A DNA stretch of 64,000 bases, taken from positions 1 to 64,000 of the forward strand of contig JAYKIS010000015.1 in NCBI GenBank assembly GCA_035286125.1, read 5' to 3'. Position numbers and translations under genes: made by a program. Position 1 is the first letter of the stretch. Each line of letters opens with the position of its first letter. The notes under the pieces were generated by a model that saw only the letters and a program-made list of their open reading frames with translations, did no database searches and was not told the origin of the DNA. Below are positions 15,832 to 24,551 of this stretch, one piece after another. This stretch comes from VGJW01 sp035286125 (GTDB lineage: Bacteria > Cyanobacteriota > Sericytochromatia > S15B-MN24 > VGJW01).

Positions 15832-16968
15832 ATGTCCGATACCCCGCACCCGGATCACGCGATCGGTCCCGAGAGGGCATTCGGAGAGGCCTTGGTCGGC
15901 CTGATGGGTACACGCGGGCTGGACTACCGCACCCTGGGCAGGCTCGTGGGCGTGTCCCACGCCCACCTCTGGCAGCTGGTCCGCGCATCCCGTGATGCAG
16001 TCCGCACCGGGACCCTGCCCGCGCGACGGCCAACGAAAGACCTGCTTCATCGTCTTTGCGAGGTCCTCGAAGTCACGGACGAGGTCCTCGGAGGATATCC
16101 CGAAGAGCCCGGCGATAGCCGGAACAGGCAGTTGCCCCCGGTCCTGGCCCATGCGCCCCTCCGGCCAGAAGCCCCCGGACGATTCGAGGCCGGCCTCGCC
16201 AGCCTGCGCCTGGGTCAGCCGGAACGGGCCATCCTGCTCCTGCGCCAGGCGACTCAGGATGGCGAAGTCACGCTGGCCCTCGCCGAGGCCGGACTGGGAG
16301 TCGCCTACCTGAAGGCCGGTCGGCCGGTTGAAGCCGAGCGCGCCTTCACGGCAGCTCTGGACCATCTCGAGGACCGGGACGAAGTTTCCCCGAAACGTGC
16401 CGACATCCTGTACGACCGCGGCCTCGCCCGCCAGGACCAGGGTCGACACGCGGCAGCCTGTGCGGACTTCAAGGCGGCCATCGCCACAGGTCTCGACCAA
16501 CCCGAACGCGCCCTGGCCGGCCTGTGCTTCAGCGGCTTGGCCCTCGGGCGCTGGCGTGCCGTAACGCGTGATGTCCTCGCGTGGACCGGACGTCCCGAGG
16601 CCGAGCGTATCCATTCGACCTCTTCGCTGGACCTGCGCGCCTACGGGGCCTATGCCATGTGCCGCCTCGGCCAGCATGCCGCCGCCCTCGCCATGCTCGA
16701 CTCGGTGGTCCTGCTCTGCCCGACCTACTGGTACGGCCTGTACGTACGGGCTGCGGTGCGCGCCCGTGCAGCGACAAGGGCACGCCCGTCGGGAGCGGCG
16801 GCGCGCAGGCTGGTCGAGGGTTGCCTTGCCGATGCCGCCCGGACCCTTCGGCTCAACCCGGAGGCCCGGAATATCCTGCTCCGGGACGATGATGCCGACT
16901 TCACCAACGTGGCGGCCCTGCCGGCGTGGCAGGCCATGCTCGGACAAGCCGAGGTTTCCGACCGATGA
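15832..16968 (+). CDS. HTH (XRE-like) and TPR-repeat protein
   Basis: A 378-residue protein with an N-terminal helix-turn-helix of Cro/XRE type (about residues 10-80: LVGLMGTRGLDYRTLGRLVG, then VSHAHLWQLV, then LLHRLCEVLEV). Several tetratricopeptide-like helical pairs follow (about 110-350: GLASLRLGQPERAILLLRQA, AGLGVAYLKAGRPVEAERAF, YDRGLARQDQGRHAAACADF). This is the layout of TPR-controlled transcription factors that sense a partner or peptide. The start is ATG 15832; TTG 15811 lies inside the -10 region. Its stop overlaps a lipoprotein start in ATGA. Likely target: the facing lipoprotein gene. Confidence 0.7.
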   Translation: MSDTPHPDHAIGPERAFGEALVGLMGTRGLDYRTLGRLVGVSHAHLWQLVRASRDAVRTGTLPARRPTKDLLHRLCEVLEVTDEVLGGYPEEPGDSRNRQLPPVLAHAPLRPEAPGRFEAGLASLRLGQPERAILLLRQATQDGEVTLALAEAGLGVAYLKAGRPVEAERAFTAALDHLEDRDEVSPKRADILYDRGLARQDQGRHAAACADFKAAIATGLDQPERALAGLCFSGLALGRWRAVTRDVLAWTGRPEAERIHSTSSLDLRAYGAYAMCRLGQHAAALAMLDSVVLLCPTYWYGLYVRAAVRARAATRARPSGAAARRLVEGCLADAARTLRLNPEARNILLRDDDADFTNVAALPAWQAMLGQAEVSDR

Positions 16969-17324
16969 CCAGAATTCTCAGCAGCTCGCTCATCGTCGTA
17001 CTGACCGGATGCATCGTGCGCGGGCCCGTCGAACCCATCGTGCCTGTATTACCCGCCCTGACCGCGGAGACAGGGGCCTCTGCGGCCCCCGCTTTCCATC
17101 CCCCCGCGGATCAGGACAACACGAAGGCAGGTCAGACGCCCGCCCGCTCCGACCTGGCTCCGGGCGCAGGATCCTCCCTCGGCGATCCGGTGTCCAGCGG
17201 CGCAGCAGGCGCACCGGTGGCCAGCCCCTCAGCGGAGCCATCGCCAGCAGCGACGGCCTCGCCTTCGGCCCCCGCCGCCGACCCGCCGCCAGCCTCACCA
17301 GTTCCCTTGCCGGATGCGCCTTGA
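16965..17324 (+). CDS. Small Ala/Pro/Ser-rich lipoprotein
   Basis: A 119-residue predicted lipoprotein. MTRILSSSLIVVLTGC gives a short signal with lipobox LTGC and C16. The rest is low-complexity Ala, Pro, Ser and Asp with no globular domain visible. ATG 16965 overlaps the regulator's stop (ATGA), so the two are translationally coupled. The protein may be an envelope partner of the regulator system. Function unknown. Confidence 0.65.
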   Translation: MTRILSSSLIVVLTGCIVRGPVEPIVPVLPALTAETGASAAPAFHPPADQDNTKAGQTPARSDLAPGAGSSLGDPVSSGAAGAPVASPSAEPSPAATASPSAPAADPPPASPVPLPDAP

Positions 17325-17338
17325 GGTAGGCTGGGTGC

Positions 17339-17794
17339 ATGCAAGCTCCTGACCTCGCCAAGATATGCCCGCGCAGCCCCCTCGACCGTGTGGGCAACCT
17401 GCCGTGGTTGCCCCGCCTCATCGACAAGGCGCGTGCCCACCTGGCCGGAACGATGGGCGACTACATCCCCTATCCCTGCGGCGGGGATCAGCGATTCCTC
17501 GACACGTTCGGCCTCGATGCCAACGCGTTGCTGAGCGTGATCGGACAAGGCCTTGCCGATGAGGCCGTGGCCGAGTGGGTCCACCACGAAGCCACCGAGG
17601 ACCTGAATGAAGGCATTCGCGTCCTGCTGGCCCACTTCGAGGCACCCATCCCCAGTGATGATGTCGATCGCCTGACCCGCCTGCAGCAGGCCCGTTCAGA
17701 ACTGCAGCAAGCCCGCCCCGAGCTCGACCTGACCTGGGTCGACAACTTCACCAAGCTGATCCTGGCCGAAGAGGGCCATCCCCGCTCGGCGTGA
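17339..17794 (+). CDS. DUF5069 domain protein
   Basis: A 151-residue protein whose N-terminal half matches the DUF5069 pattern: DLAKICPRSPLDRVGNLPWL, then PRLIDKARAHLAGTMGDYI, then DQRFLDTFGLDANALL and a short acidic DEAVAEWV segment. The family is small, cytoplasmic and uncharacterised. It follows the small lipoprotein gene by 14 bases and may share its transcript. The C-terminal QQARSELQQARPELDLTWVD looks helical. No catalytic motif is evident. Confidence 0.72.
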   Translation: MQAPDLAKICPRSPLDRVGNLPWLPRLIDKARAHLAGTMGDYIPYPCGGDQRFLDTFGLDANALLSVIGQGLADEAVAEWVHHEATEDLNEGIRVLLAHFEAPIPSDDVDRLTRLQQARSELQQARPELDLTWVDNFTKLILAEEGHPRSA

Positions 17795-17800
17795 AGGCGT

Positions 17801-17830
17801 TTTACAAAATCTAAACAAAACCAATACAAT
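17801..17830 (+). promoter_or_regulatory. Sigma70-like promoter of YceI lipoprotein gene
   Basis: TTTACA (17801-17806), an 18-base spacer and TACAAT (17825-17830) lie in a markedly AT-rich stretch directly after the DUF5069 gene. The -35 region contains TTTACAA, identical to a half-site of the operator-like repeat at 15773. An AAGGAG follows at 17832 but is too far from ATG 17879 to serve it. Confidence 0.65.
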
Positions 17831-17878
17831 CAAGGAGTTATCCTTGGCCCAGTCGAGGCCTTCTCCGGAAATCTCCAG

Positions 17879-18616
17879 ATGCGTCGCCTTTCGCCCGTTC
17901 CCGTGCTCACCACGGTCCTGTTTCCGCTCGTGGCCTGTGGCTCGGGGCTTTCCCCCCGTCCGGGCGCCATCGTTGCTCCTGAACAGCCTGTGGCCTCTTT
18001 GCCGCCGCGCGCGGGCCAGCCCGGGCAGGCGGCCGGAGATGCCTTCGTGTCGCAACCGGGCCCTGAAAGCGACATGCTGGTGCGCGTCTGGCGCGATGGC
18101 CTTGCAGGCGCACTCGCACACGACCACGTCATCGAGGCGATGTCCTTCAGGGGCGACGTCGTCGTGCCACGCCAACCGGGGGATGCGGCCGCCGTCAGCT
18201 TTGACGTCGATGCCCGCAGCCTGCGCCCCGACCGCCCCGAACTGCGACGCAAGGTCGGTCTCCCGGGCACCCTCTCGGACGGCGACCGCAGCACGGTCCT
18301 TGACCACATGCAGGATGCCAGCCAACTCGACGTCGCACGCCATCCGTGGATCCGGTTCCGCTCGAGCCGCGTCCAACCTCTGGGGAACGGTCTTTGGGAT
18401 GTCGAGGGCAACTTCACGCTGCACGGCGTGACGCGGCCGCTCCGGACCCGCATGACGGTCGGTCAAGAGGGGGGCCGCCTGAGGGCGCGGGGCAGTTTCC
18501 GCCTGCAGACCAGCAACTTCGGTATCCGGCCCTATGAGGCCCTGGGCGGCTTGCTCAAGAACAAGGACCAGATCGACATCCAGCTCGATCTGGCCCTGGA
18601 GCCCACAAGGCCCTGA
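17879..18616 (+). CDS. YceI-family lipoprotein
   Basis: A 245-residue predicted lipoprotein: MRRLSPVPVLTTVLFPLVAC ends in lipobox LVAC with C20. A Pro/Ala linker leads to a YceI-like lipocalin-fold domain (about 60-243) with ALAHDHVIEAMSFRGDVVV, SFDVDARSL, FRSSRVQPLGNGLWDVEGNF and LHGVTRPLRTRM. It ends with DQIDIQLDLALE. YceI proteins bind isoprenoid-type lipids or are induced by stress at the cell surface. ATG 17879 is the only in-frame start near the promoter. It converges with the CHAP-like gene, with one base between the stops. Confidence 0.82.
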   Translation: MRRLSPVPVLTTVLFPLVACGSGLSPRPGAIVAPEQPVASLPPRAGQPGQAAGDAFVSQPGPESDMLVRVWRDGLAGALAHDHVIEAMSFRGDVVVPRQPGDAAAVSFDVDARSLRPDRPELRRKVGLPGTLSDGDRSTVLDHMQDASQLDVARHPWIRFRSSRVQPLGNGLWDVEGNFTLHGVTRPLRTRMTVGQEGGRLRARGSFRLQTSNFGIRPYEALGGLLKNKDQIDIQLDLALEPTRP

Positions 18617-18617
18617 T

Positions 18618-19226
18618 CTACAGCGGCGCGTAAATGCCGATGACGTGCCGGTTCCCGGGAGGGAAATTGGCGCGTCCTCCGTAGCTCATCTCGCCATCGT
18701 TCAGGAAGCGTCCGCCTCCCATGGCCACGGCGATGTCGCCGGCCACCGGGTGGGCCGTGCCGGGCGTACCTGGCCTGACGACAACGATTGCGCCCTTCGG
18801 AGCATCGTAAGGATTGTCGATGGGCAAGCGCTGCATCCCGAGTCGCTTCGCATTGTTACCGACGTTCAGATATTCGCCGAACTGGCGCGCATAGGCCGAA
18901 TGGGAATCAGGAATGCTGGTTTGCGTCAGCTTGGCGTAGCCAGACGCCATCAGATGCCCCCAGACCTCGCGGTAGCACCAACCCTCAGGCGACTTGCCAC
19001 CCGCCCGGCTGTTGGCCACGCGGGCCAGACGCTCCATGTCGGCGCGGCCTTCGGGCGAGATGCCGGGCGTGGCAGCCTGGGACAACTTCAAGCTGTCGGC
19101 GATCATGCGCTCGATATCGCGATCGCCTCGTTCCGGAGCCGACCCGGGTTGCTCACCGGGACCAAACGGCAGATGCACGAGCCGCGCCTTGACTGCACCC
19201 TGGTTGAAGCGATCCAGCGTTTCCAT
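18618..19226 (-). CDS. CHAP/NlpC-like cysteine hydrolase domain protein
   Basis: A 202-residue protein. The C-terminal half has features of a papain-like CHAP/NlpC amidase fold: C84 in GWCYREVW opening a helix, KGAIVVV, then AHPVAGDIAVAMG with H159 and an acidic D164. Such domains hydrolyse peptidoglycan peptides or amide bonds. The N-terminal 75 residues are hydrophilic and show no signal peptide. ATG 19226 follows AGGGGGAAGG and is preferred to the ATG at 19286. Assignment is from motif order only. Confidence 0.55.
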   Translation of the reverse strand: METLDRFNQGAVKARLVHLPFGPGEQPGSAPERGDRDIERMIADSLKLSQAATPGISPEGRADMERLARVANSRAGGKSPEGWCYREVWGHLMASGYAKLTQTSIPDSHSAYARQFGEYLNVGNNAKRLGMQRLPIDNPYDAPKGAIVVVRPGTPGTAHPVAGDIAVAMGGGRFLNDGEMSYGGRANFPPGNRHVIGIYAPL

Positions 19227-19317
19227 GAGCCTTCCCCCTGCAAGCAGTGACCACGATTTCCCCCCCGGGAAACGGGGCTTGTCCAACGTGTCTATCGTGG
19301 AGAAGGCCGCATGACTG

Positions 19318-19331
19318 GCGTCATGTGACGC
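19318..19331. repeat. Palindrome GCGTCA-TG-TGACGC
   Basis: Perfect 6-bp arms around TG, in the 115-base gap between the CHAP-like and CpeT-like genes, about 95 bases upstream of the CHAP-like start on the minus strand. It may be an operator. A GC hairpin (CCCCGGGAAACGGGG) also lies in this gap; no other feature is seen. Confidence 0.35.
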
Positions 19332-19341
19332 TAATTCAGGT

Positions 19342-20040
19342 TTAAGGTTGGCTTGTCACGCCCGAGGAAGGCGGCAGCCTGTCGAAGACATAGCCGCCCT
19401 TGCGTGCGCCCCAGACCTGCCGGCCGGCGGCATCATAGCCCCGGTCCCACGAGACCAGACGCCGCCCGTCGACGGAGACTTCGCTGGTCGCATACTTGGC
19501 GCCGTTGATGTCGCTGCCGCACGAGAGGCCCTCGGTCCCGCCGACATAGCCCGCTGCGGTACGCGCCAGGTAAACACCGCAACCCGTCCGATCAAGCAGC
19601 GCCGCAGGCGTCAGATCCGATAAGGGATTGGCAGACTTCCAGGCTCCGATGGCCGAGTCCGGATCGGGCAGCGTGAAGACCGCACTCTCGAAACGGTCCG
19701 CAGCGACGCGCGTCAACCTGTAGACACGCTGGCGGTAGGGCGCGTCCTGATGGGTCGCCATCGCCTGCTCGACATAGAGCCAGACCGCGTCGCTGCGCCA
19801 CCGCCAGATGCGGGAGATGTGCAGACGGACGTCGAAGAACGCCGGATCAGCAACGGCCTGCGCCGTACTGGCATAGGAGCCGGCCATCCAACTGCCGACC
19901 TTGACCAGTTCTGCATCACGGACGGGCTCGTTGCCCGGCACCGCGGCAGCCACAAGGGTACCCGCAGGCGACGCAGCAAGGGGGGCAGCAACGCCGCATC
20001 CCACAAGCAGGAGGGCAGGCAAAAAGAATGAGGTACGCAT
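19342..20040 (-). CDS. CpeT/CpcT-like lipoprotein
   Basis: A 232-residue predicted lipoprotein (MRTSFFLPALLLVGC, C15) whose mature part follows the CpeT/CpcT family pattern. WMAGSYASTAQAVAD opens it, followed by RIWRWR, WLYVEQAM, APYRQRVYRLTR, GCGVYLARTAAGYVGGTEG, GAKYATSEVSV, SWDRGYDAAGRQVWGA and GGYVF. In cyanobacteria these proteins attach or handle bilins on phycobiliproteins; homologues in non-photosynthetic bacteria have unknown roles. No phycobiliprotein gene is present. The lipidated, envelope location differs from the cytoplasmic cyanobacterial lyases. Confidence 0.75.
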   Translation of the reverse strand: MRTSFFLPALLLVGCGVAAPLAASPAGTLVAAAVPGNEPVRDAELVKVGSWMAGSYASTAQAVADPAFFDVRLHISRIWRWRSDAVWLYVEQAMATHQDAPYRQRVYRLTRVAADRFESAVFTLPDPDSAIGAWKSANPLSDLTPAALLDRTGCGVYLARTAAGYVGGTEGLSCGSDINGAKYATSEVSVDGRRLVSWDRGYDAAGRQVWGARKGGYVFDRLPPSSGVTSQP

Positions 20041-20088
20041 GACACTTCCAGTAAGCCATGCGCCGACCCCGTTAAGGAATTGACAAGC

Positions 20089-21321
20089 CTAGGGTTGATC
20101 GCCCGTGGGGTCCTCGGCCTTGAGCTCCGGATCCTTGGGCTTGAATGCCGGCGGACGATTGTTGCGCGCGGCGTAGATCAGACGGCGGAACTCGCGTTCG
20201 AACCGCTGGGCAAGGCCCTGGTCGTTCTTGATAATCAGGAAGGACTCGTTGTTCGCGTTCTCGGCGTTCTTCGAGTAGTTGTAGGACCCACTGATGATGG
20301 TCTGGCCATCAACCAAGATGACCTTGTGATGCATCAGGGCCTCGTTGCCGTCCTTGACGACCGACAACCCGGACATCTTGAACGGGGCGTACAGCGAGTA
20401 TTGGCCGGCTGCCAGCCAGCGATCGAAGACGCCGGAGACTTCGACACCATGCTTGGACTTCTGAACCAACGTCTCGCCGATTTCCTTGTCCGTCAGGGAG
20501 AAGGTCATGAAGTGAATCGACTTTCTGGCCTTGCGCAGGACATCGACGACGGCGTCCCGACCGCCCCCCTTGGGTGAGAAGTAGAGGCTGACCTCGGCAC
20601 CCCCGACGTGAAACGGACCGTCTCCCCCGATGCTGGTCAAGGTGCCCGCGGGTCCGAACACGCCGTCGACGAACATCGTGTTGAACGTGCGACGATAGCG
20701 GGACGCGAGCGACTCGCTATCGAGGACCAAGGCGTTGTTGTTGTGCCGGAAGAGGCTGCTGGTCGTCAGATTGGTCGAACCGGTCCAGACCTTCTTCTCG
20801 TCGATGATCATGAACTTGTTGTGCATGATGGCCGACCGCTGGTCGTCGCGGATACGGACGCCAGCCTGGCGCAATTGGCCGATGGCGAGGCGCTGCTTGC
20901 CCGGGTTGTCATGCTCCACCATGTTGTCCGTGTCGGTCGTCAGGCGAACCTTGACGCCCCGCTTAGATGCCCTGACGAGCGCCGCGACAGCGTCGGGATC
21001 CGCGATGTCGTAGAACGAACCATCAATCGAGGTCCGCGCCTTGGCGATCAGGTCAAGAAAGGACTTATCGGTGTTCGTCGCGCTCTTGCGGGCCTTGGGC
21101 TCGTTCGAGGCAATACTGCCTCCGTAGGTGTCGTTGAAGTAGGCCTGCAAGCGGCGACCCGCCTGATCGGGCTCGGCCCCGAAGGCATCCAGCCCATCGG
21201 GTACGGCCAGGCCACCCATGGCCACCGCCGAGGGGGTGGAACCGCAACCCGCGAGGCCGGCCGTGAGGGCCAGCAGGGCCGCGATGGCACGGACACCGGG
21301 GCGAATGTGGCGAACCTTCAT
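20089..21321 (-). CDS. Phospholipase D-like lipoprotein
   Basis: A 410-residue envelope protein with signal MKVRHIRPGVRAIAALLALT ending in LAGC (C26). It carries two PLD motifs: MHNKFMIIDEKKVWTGSTNL and MHHKVILVDGQTIISGSYNY, each with H-x-K-x4-D. FYDIADPDAVAALV opens the first half and IHFMTFSLTD the second. By family it hydrolyses or transfers phosphodiesters, most likely phospholipids or nucleic acids outside the cytoplasm. The C-terminal tail is Lys/Pro/Asp-rich. It is unlike the signal-less PLD protein at 7036, so the two are not recent duplicates. Confidence 0.82.
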   Translation of the reverse strand: MKVRHIRPGVRAIAALLALTAGLAGCGSTPSAVAMGGLAVPDGLDAFGAEPDQAGRRLQAYFNDTYGGSIASNEPKARKSATNTDKSFLDLIAKARTSIDGSFYDIADPDAVAALVRASKRGVKVRLTTDTDNMVEHDNPGKQRLAIGQLRQAGVRIRDDQRSAIMHNKFMIIDEKKVWTGSTNLTTSSLFRHNNNALVLDSESLASRYRRTFNTMFVDGVFGPAGTLTSIGGDGPFHVGGAEVSLYFSPKGGGRDAVVDVLRKARKSIHFMTFSLTDKEIGETLVQKSKHGVEVSGVFDRWLAAGQYSLYAPFKMSGLSVVKDGNEALMHHKVILVDGQTIISGSYNYSKNAENANNESFLIIKNDQGLAQRFEREFRRLIYAARNNRPPAFKPKDPELKAEDPTGDQP

Positions 21322-21366
21322 AGGGACTTTATCGCCAACCCACTGGAGAAGTTGCCTATCTATGAG

Positions 21367-21951
21367 TTAAGAAACACCCAAGACCGGAGCCTGACGTCCG
21401 TTCTTGAGCAAGGCCGCAAGTCGAACGACCTCACGACCCAGGGTCGCCAACTGCTGGCCCACCACCGGATCCGCGGGCACACCCGCCGCATCGAAGGCCT
21501 GCCACGCCCGGGAGATGGCCACCACATAGGGCACCGTCAGGCCGCGCAGGGCCCGAACGGCATACTCCATGGTGTTGATGGCCTGCATCCCCTGGGTACC
21601 GCCAGCGGCCGCAACCAGGCCGACGGGCACATCCGAAAGATAGGGCCGCGGATCCTTGGCCAGCAGTTCGAGCCAGTCGAGGGCGTTCTTGAAGGTCCCG
21701 CTGACCGTACCGTGGTAGAGCGGGCTGCACCACACCATGGCGTCAGCCGACCGGACCTCCGACAGCAGGCGGGCTACCGAGGCATCCCCCTCGCGGTTCC
21801 TCGCATCGAAGGGCGGCAATGCCAATGCATTGAGGTCCAGAAGGACCGTCGTGGCACCCGAGGCCTCGGCCTCCGCCAGCACCTGGCGCATCGCTGCCGA
21901 AGTGACCGAAGCGTCACCAAGGGCCCCACCCAGGCCAACGACCTTGACCAC
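21367..21951 (-). CDS. NADPH-dependent FMN reductase family protein
   Basis: A 194-residue flavodoxin-like reductase. VVGLGGALGDASVT binds the FMN phosphate, SPLYHGTVSGTFKNALDW is the family's second flavin motif, and AAAGGTQGMQAI follows. GTG 21951 lies 5 bases after GGAGGAGG. This start is preferred over ATG 21987, which abuts the tRNA. By family it transfers electrons from NAD(P)H to FMN or quinones. Physiological acceptor unknown. Confidence 0.8.
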   Translation of the reverse strand: MVKVVGLGGALGDASVTSAAMRQVLAEAEASGATTVLLDLNALALPPFDARNREGDASVARLLSEVRSADAMVWCSPLYHGTVSGTFKNALDWLELLAKDPRPYLSDVPVGLVAAAGGTQGMQAINTMEYAVRALRGLTVPYVVAISRAWQAFDAAGVPADPVVGQQLATLGREVVRLAALLKNGRQAPVLGVS

Positions 21952-21990
21952 GAAGACCTCCTCCGGGCCCCGGGGCTCCGGAGACAAAAG

Positions 21991-22062
21991 CTGGGGCGGT
22001 AGGATTCGAACCTACGAATGTCGGCTCCAAAGGCCGATGCCTTACCGCTTGGCGACGCCCCA
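21991..22062 (-). tRNA. tRNA-Gln (anticodon TTG)
   Basis: The reverse strand folds as acceptor TGGGGCG/CGCCCCA, a D-arm, anticodon stem TCGGC/GCCGA with loop CTTTGGA (anticodon TTG, reading CAA and probably CAG), a 5-base variable loop, and T-arm GTAGG/CCTAC with loop TTCGAAT. The discriminator is G. CCA is not encoded. Confidence 0.95.
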
Positions 22063-22134
22063 CCAACGAGCGCCAATGTTAGCGAGGGCCGGGGCCGGGG
22101 TCAATCCCGCGGCGCCCGTGATACCCTTGGGGCT

Positions 22135-23250
22135 ATGCCGATGGTGCCTGGCGTTCACGCCGGCGGCGGACCCGCCATGGTGTTGGCGATCATCCTGCTG
22201 CTGGCCTTGCTCATCCTGCTTCACGAGGCTGGCCACTACCTGGCGGCGCGGTCGGTGGGCGTGCCCGTGCGTCAGTTCGGGATCGGCTTCGGCCCCGCGC
22301 TCTGGTCGCGGGAGTGGGCCGGAACACGATTCAGGTTGAACGCGATCCCCTTCGGAGGTTACTGCGATCTCTCGCTCCCCCCTGCGGAAGGCGAAGAGGA
22401 GTCCGAGGATGACGGGGGCATGCCTCGTGATGCGCTCGAGGGGCGAAGCATCCCGGTACGCATGTGGGTGATGATTGGCGGCATCGTCTTCAATTCGATC
22501 GGCGGCTGGCTGTGTGTCGTCGCCCAGTTGGGCCTGCAGGGCATCCCGCACGCCACACCCCGCGATATCTCCCGCGAGGGCATCGTCATCCAGCAGGTCG
22601 CATCCGCCAGGGCGCGCGAAGCGGGTCTTCGAGACGGCGACCGGGTCCTCGGGATCGCAGGCAAGTCCTTCAAGGCCATCGAAGACTTCGGCGCGGGGCT
22701 GCTGCCCTATGCCGGGGCCACCGTCTCCCTCGAGGTGCGGCGGACGACCGATGCCCGCGAGGCAACGCTCTCGCTGACGGTCTCACCTGATGCGCGCGGC
22801 AAGCTGGGCGTGGCCATCTCGCCACCGATGGACATCCGCTACACACCCGCCGACAACGTGTTCGAATTGTTGCGGGCGAGTGGGTCCCGGACCCTCGACA
22901 TCGCGACCTCGATGGTCAAGGGACTCGGCATGCTCGTCACGGGCAAGCTGCCGCTCGATACCGTTGGCGGCCCTGTCGCCATCGTGCACCTGGGCAGCCG
23001 CATGGTGCATGACCTGGCCCAGTATCTGTTCTTCGCGGCGCTGATCAACCTCAACCTGGCCGTCGTCAACTTTCTGCCCCTGCCCGCACTCGATGGCGGA
23101 CGCCTGCTGCTGCTGGCCATCGAGGCCGTGGTTCGTCGCCCGCTGCCACGGCGCCTCGAAGGCACCATCCACTCGGCGGGGATGGTCGCCATGCTCGGTC
23201 TCATCGCACTCGTCACCCTCAAGGACATCCTGGAACTCTTCCGCCCATGA
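22135..23250 (+). CDS. rseP: RseP-type site-2 zinc metalloprotease
   Basis: A 371-residue M50 intramembrane protease. HEAGH (H30, E31, H34) lies in the first membrane helix, a PDZ-like domain occupies about 150-235 (ASAREAGLRDGDRVLGIAG), and the late helices carry NFLPLPALDGG with the third zinc ligand Asp. The C-terminus is hydrophobic. By family it cleaves membrane-bound anti-sigma factors or signal peptides. ATG 22135 is the annotated start; ATG 22177 (MVLAIILLLALL) is an equally good alternative and closer to homologues. Its stop overlaps hemL. The anti-sigma factor at 62629 is a conceivable substrate. Confidence 0.9.
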   Translation: MPMVPGVHAGGGPAMVLAIILLLALLILLHEAGHYLAARSVGVPVRQFGIGFGPALWSREWAGTRFRLNAIPFGGYCDLSLPPAEGEEESEDDGGMPRDALEGRSIPVRMWVMIGGIVFNSIGGWLCVVAQLGLQGIPHATPRDISREGIVIQQVASARAREAGLRDGDRVLGIAGKSFKAIEDFGAGLLPYAGATVSLEVRRTTDAREATLSLTVSPDARGKLGVAISPPMDIRYTPADNVFELLRASGSRTLDIATSMVKGLGMLVTGKLPLDTVGGPVAIVHLGSRMVHDLAQYLFFAALINLNLAVVNFLPLPALDGGRLLLLAIEAVVRRPLPRRLEGTIHSAGMVAMLGLIALVTLKDILELFRP

Positions 23251-24551
23251 CCGCATCCGCCACCACCCGCCAGGCCCGCCTCTGGGACGAGGCCCGCACC
23301 CTGATGCCCGGGGGCGTCAACAGTCCCGTGCGTGCGTTCCGGGCTGTCGGCGGCGATCCCGTCTTCGTGGCGCGTGCCAAGGGCCCGTGGCTCTGGGACG
23401 AGGACGGCAACCGCCTTGTCGACTATATCGGGGCGTGGGGTCCCGCCATCCTCGGACACGCGGACCCGGACGTGGTCGCGGCCGTACAGGATGCGACCAC
23501 CCGGGGCTTTGCCTTCGGCATGCCCAGCGCCGGGGAGAATGTCCTCGCCCGGATGCTCATCGACGCCGTACCCTCGCTGGAGCGTGTGAGGCTGGTCAAC
23601 TCGGGGACCGAGGCGGCCATGAGCGCCGTGCGCCTCGCGCGCGCAGGAACAGGCCGCGAGCGCATCATCAAGTTCATCGGCTGCTACCACGGCCACGTCG
23701 ACGCGCTGCTGGTCCGTGCCGGGTCGGGCGTCGCCACGCTGGGGCTGCCCGACAGCCCGGGCGTTCTGGCCTCGACTGCGGCGGGCACGCTTGCCTTGCC
23801 CTATAACGACCTCGAGGCCGTGGCAGCCGCCTTCGCCGCACACCCCGACAGCATCGCCGGCGTCTTCCTCGAACCCGTGGTGGGTAACGCGGGATTGATA
23901 CCGCCCGCCCCCGGCTTCCTAGAGGGCCTGCGCGAGTTGTGCACGCAGTATGGTGCGCTGCTGGTCTTCGATGAGGTCATGACGGGATTCCGGGTGGCCT
24001 ATGGTGGTGCGCAGGCCCGCTACGGCGTCACGCCCGACCTGACGTGCCTTGCCAAGATCGTCGGGGGCGGCGTCCCCTGCGGTGCCTACGGCGGCCGCGC
24101 CGACCTGATGGCGATGGTTGCCCCCGAGGGTCCGATGTACCAGGCCGGAACGATGTCAGGGAACCCTGTGGCCGTCGCCGGAGGCCTTGCCACCCTGCGC
24201 AAGCTGGCCGCCCCAGGCTTCTACGATGCCCTCGAGGCGACCTCGGCCGACCTCGAGGCGGTCATGACCGAAGAGGCTGCTCGGGCGGGCGCCACCGTCA
24301 CGGTCCAGCGCGTAGGCTCGATGATGACCGTCTTCTTCGGCGAGGGGCCCGTCAGTGACTGGGACAGCGCCGCCCGGTCCGACACGCGGGCCTTTGCCCG
24401 CTTCCATCAGGCCATGCGGGCCCATGGCGTCATGCTGCCACCCTCGCAGTACGAGTCCTGGTTCGTCTCCGCCACACACGACGACGAGACGCTTGCCCAC
24501 ACCCGCAAGGCCGCTGCTGCGGCCTTCGAGGCCGTCGTGCAGGGGGCATGA
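23247..24551 (+). CDS. hemL: Glutamate-1-semialdehyde 2,1-aminomutase
   Basis: A 434-residue PLP enzyme converting glutamate-1-semialdehyde to 5-aminolevulinate in the C5 route of tetrapyrrole synthesis. The opening MPGGVNSPVRAFRAVGGDP and DYIGAWGPAILGH are typical, with NSGTEAAMSAVRLARA, FDEVMTGFRVAYGGAQ and the PLP lysine K270 in CLAKIVGGGVPCGAYGG. Length matches the family. ATG overlaps the rseP stop (ATGA), and its own stop overlaps the ABC ATPase start. Its presence means heme is made from glutamyl-tRNA rather than from glycine. Confidence 0.97.
   Translation: MTASATTRQARLWDEARTLMPGGVNSPVRAFRAVGGDPVFVARAKGPWLWDEDGNRLVDYIGAWGPAILGHADPDVVAAVQDATTRGFAFGMPSAGENVLARMLIDAVPSLERVRLVNSGTEAAMSAVRLARAGTGRERIIKFIGCYHGHVDALLVRAGSGVATLGLPDSPGVLASTAAGTLALPYNDLEAVAAAFAAHPDSIAGVFLEPVVGNAGLIPPAPGFLEGLRELCTQYGALLVFDEVMTGFRVAYGGAQARYGVTPDLTCLAKIVGGGVPCGAYGGRADLMAMVAPEGPMYQAGTMSGNPVAVAGGLATLRKLAAPGFYDALEATSADLEAVMTEEAARAGATVTVQRVGSMMTVFFGEGPVSDWDSAARSDTRAFARFHQAMRAHGVMLPPSQYESWFVSATHDDETLAHTRKAAAAAFEAVVQGA

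Noticed and set aside
17844..18431. TTG-started frame just after a strong AAGGAG, upstream of the YceI gene
   Set aside because: The product is an Arg/Ser/Cys-rich shadow of YceI in another frame; the lipobox and YceI motifs lie in the 17879 frame.
21322..21366. Possible sigma28 -10 element (GGCGATAA) before the PLD lipoprotein gene
   Set aside because: No TAAAGTTT-like -35 occurs at the right distance.
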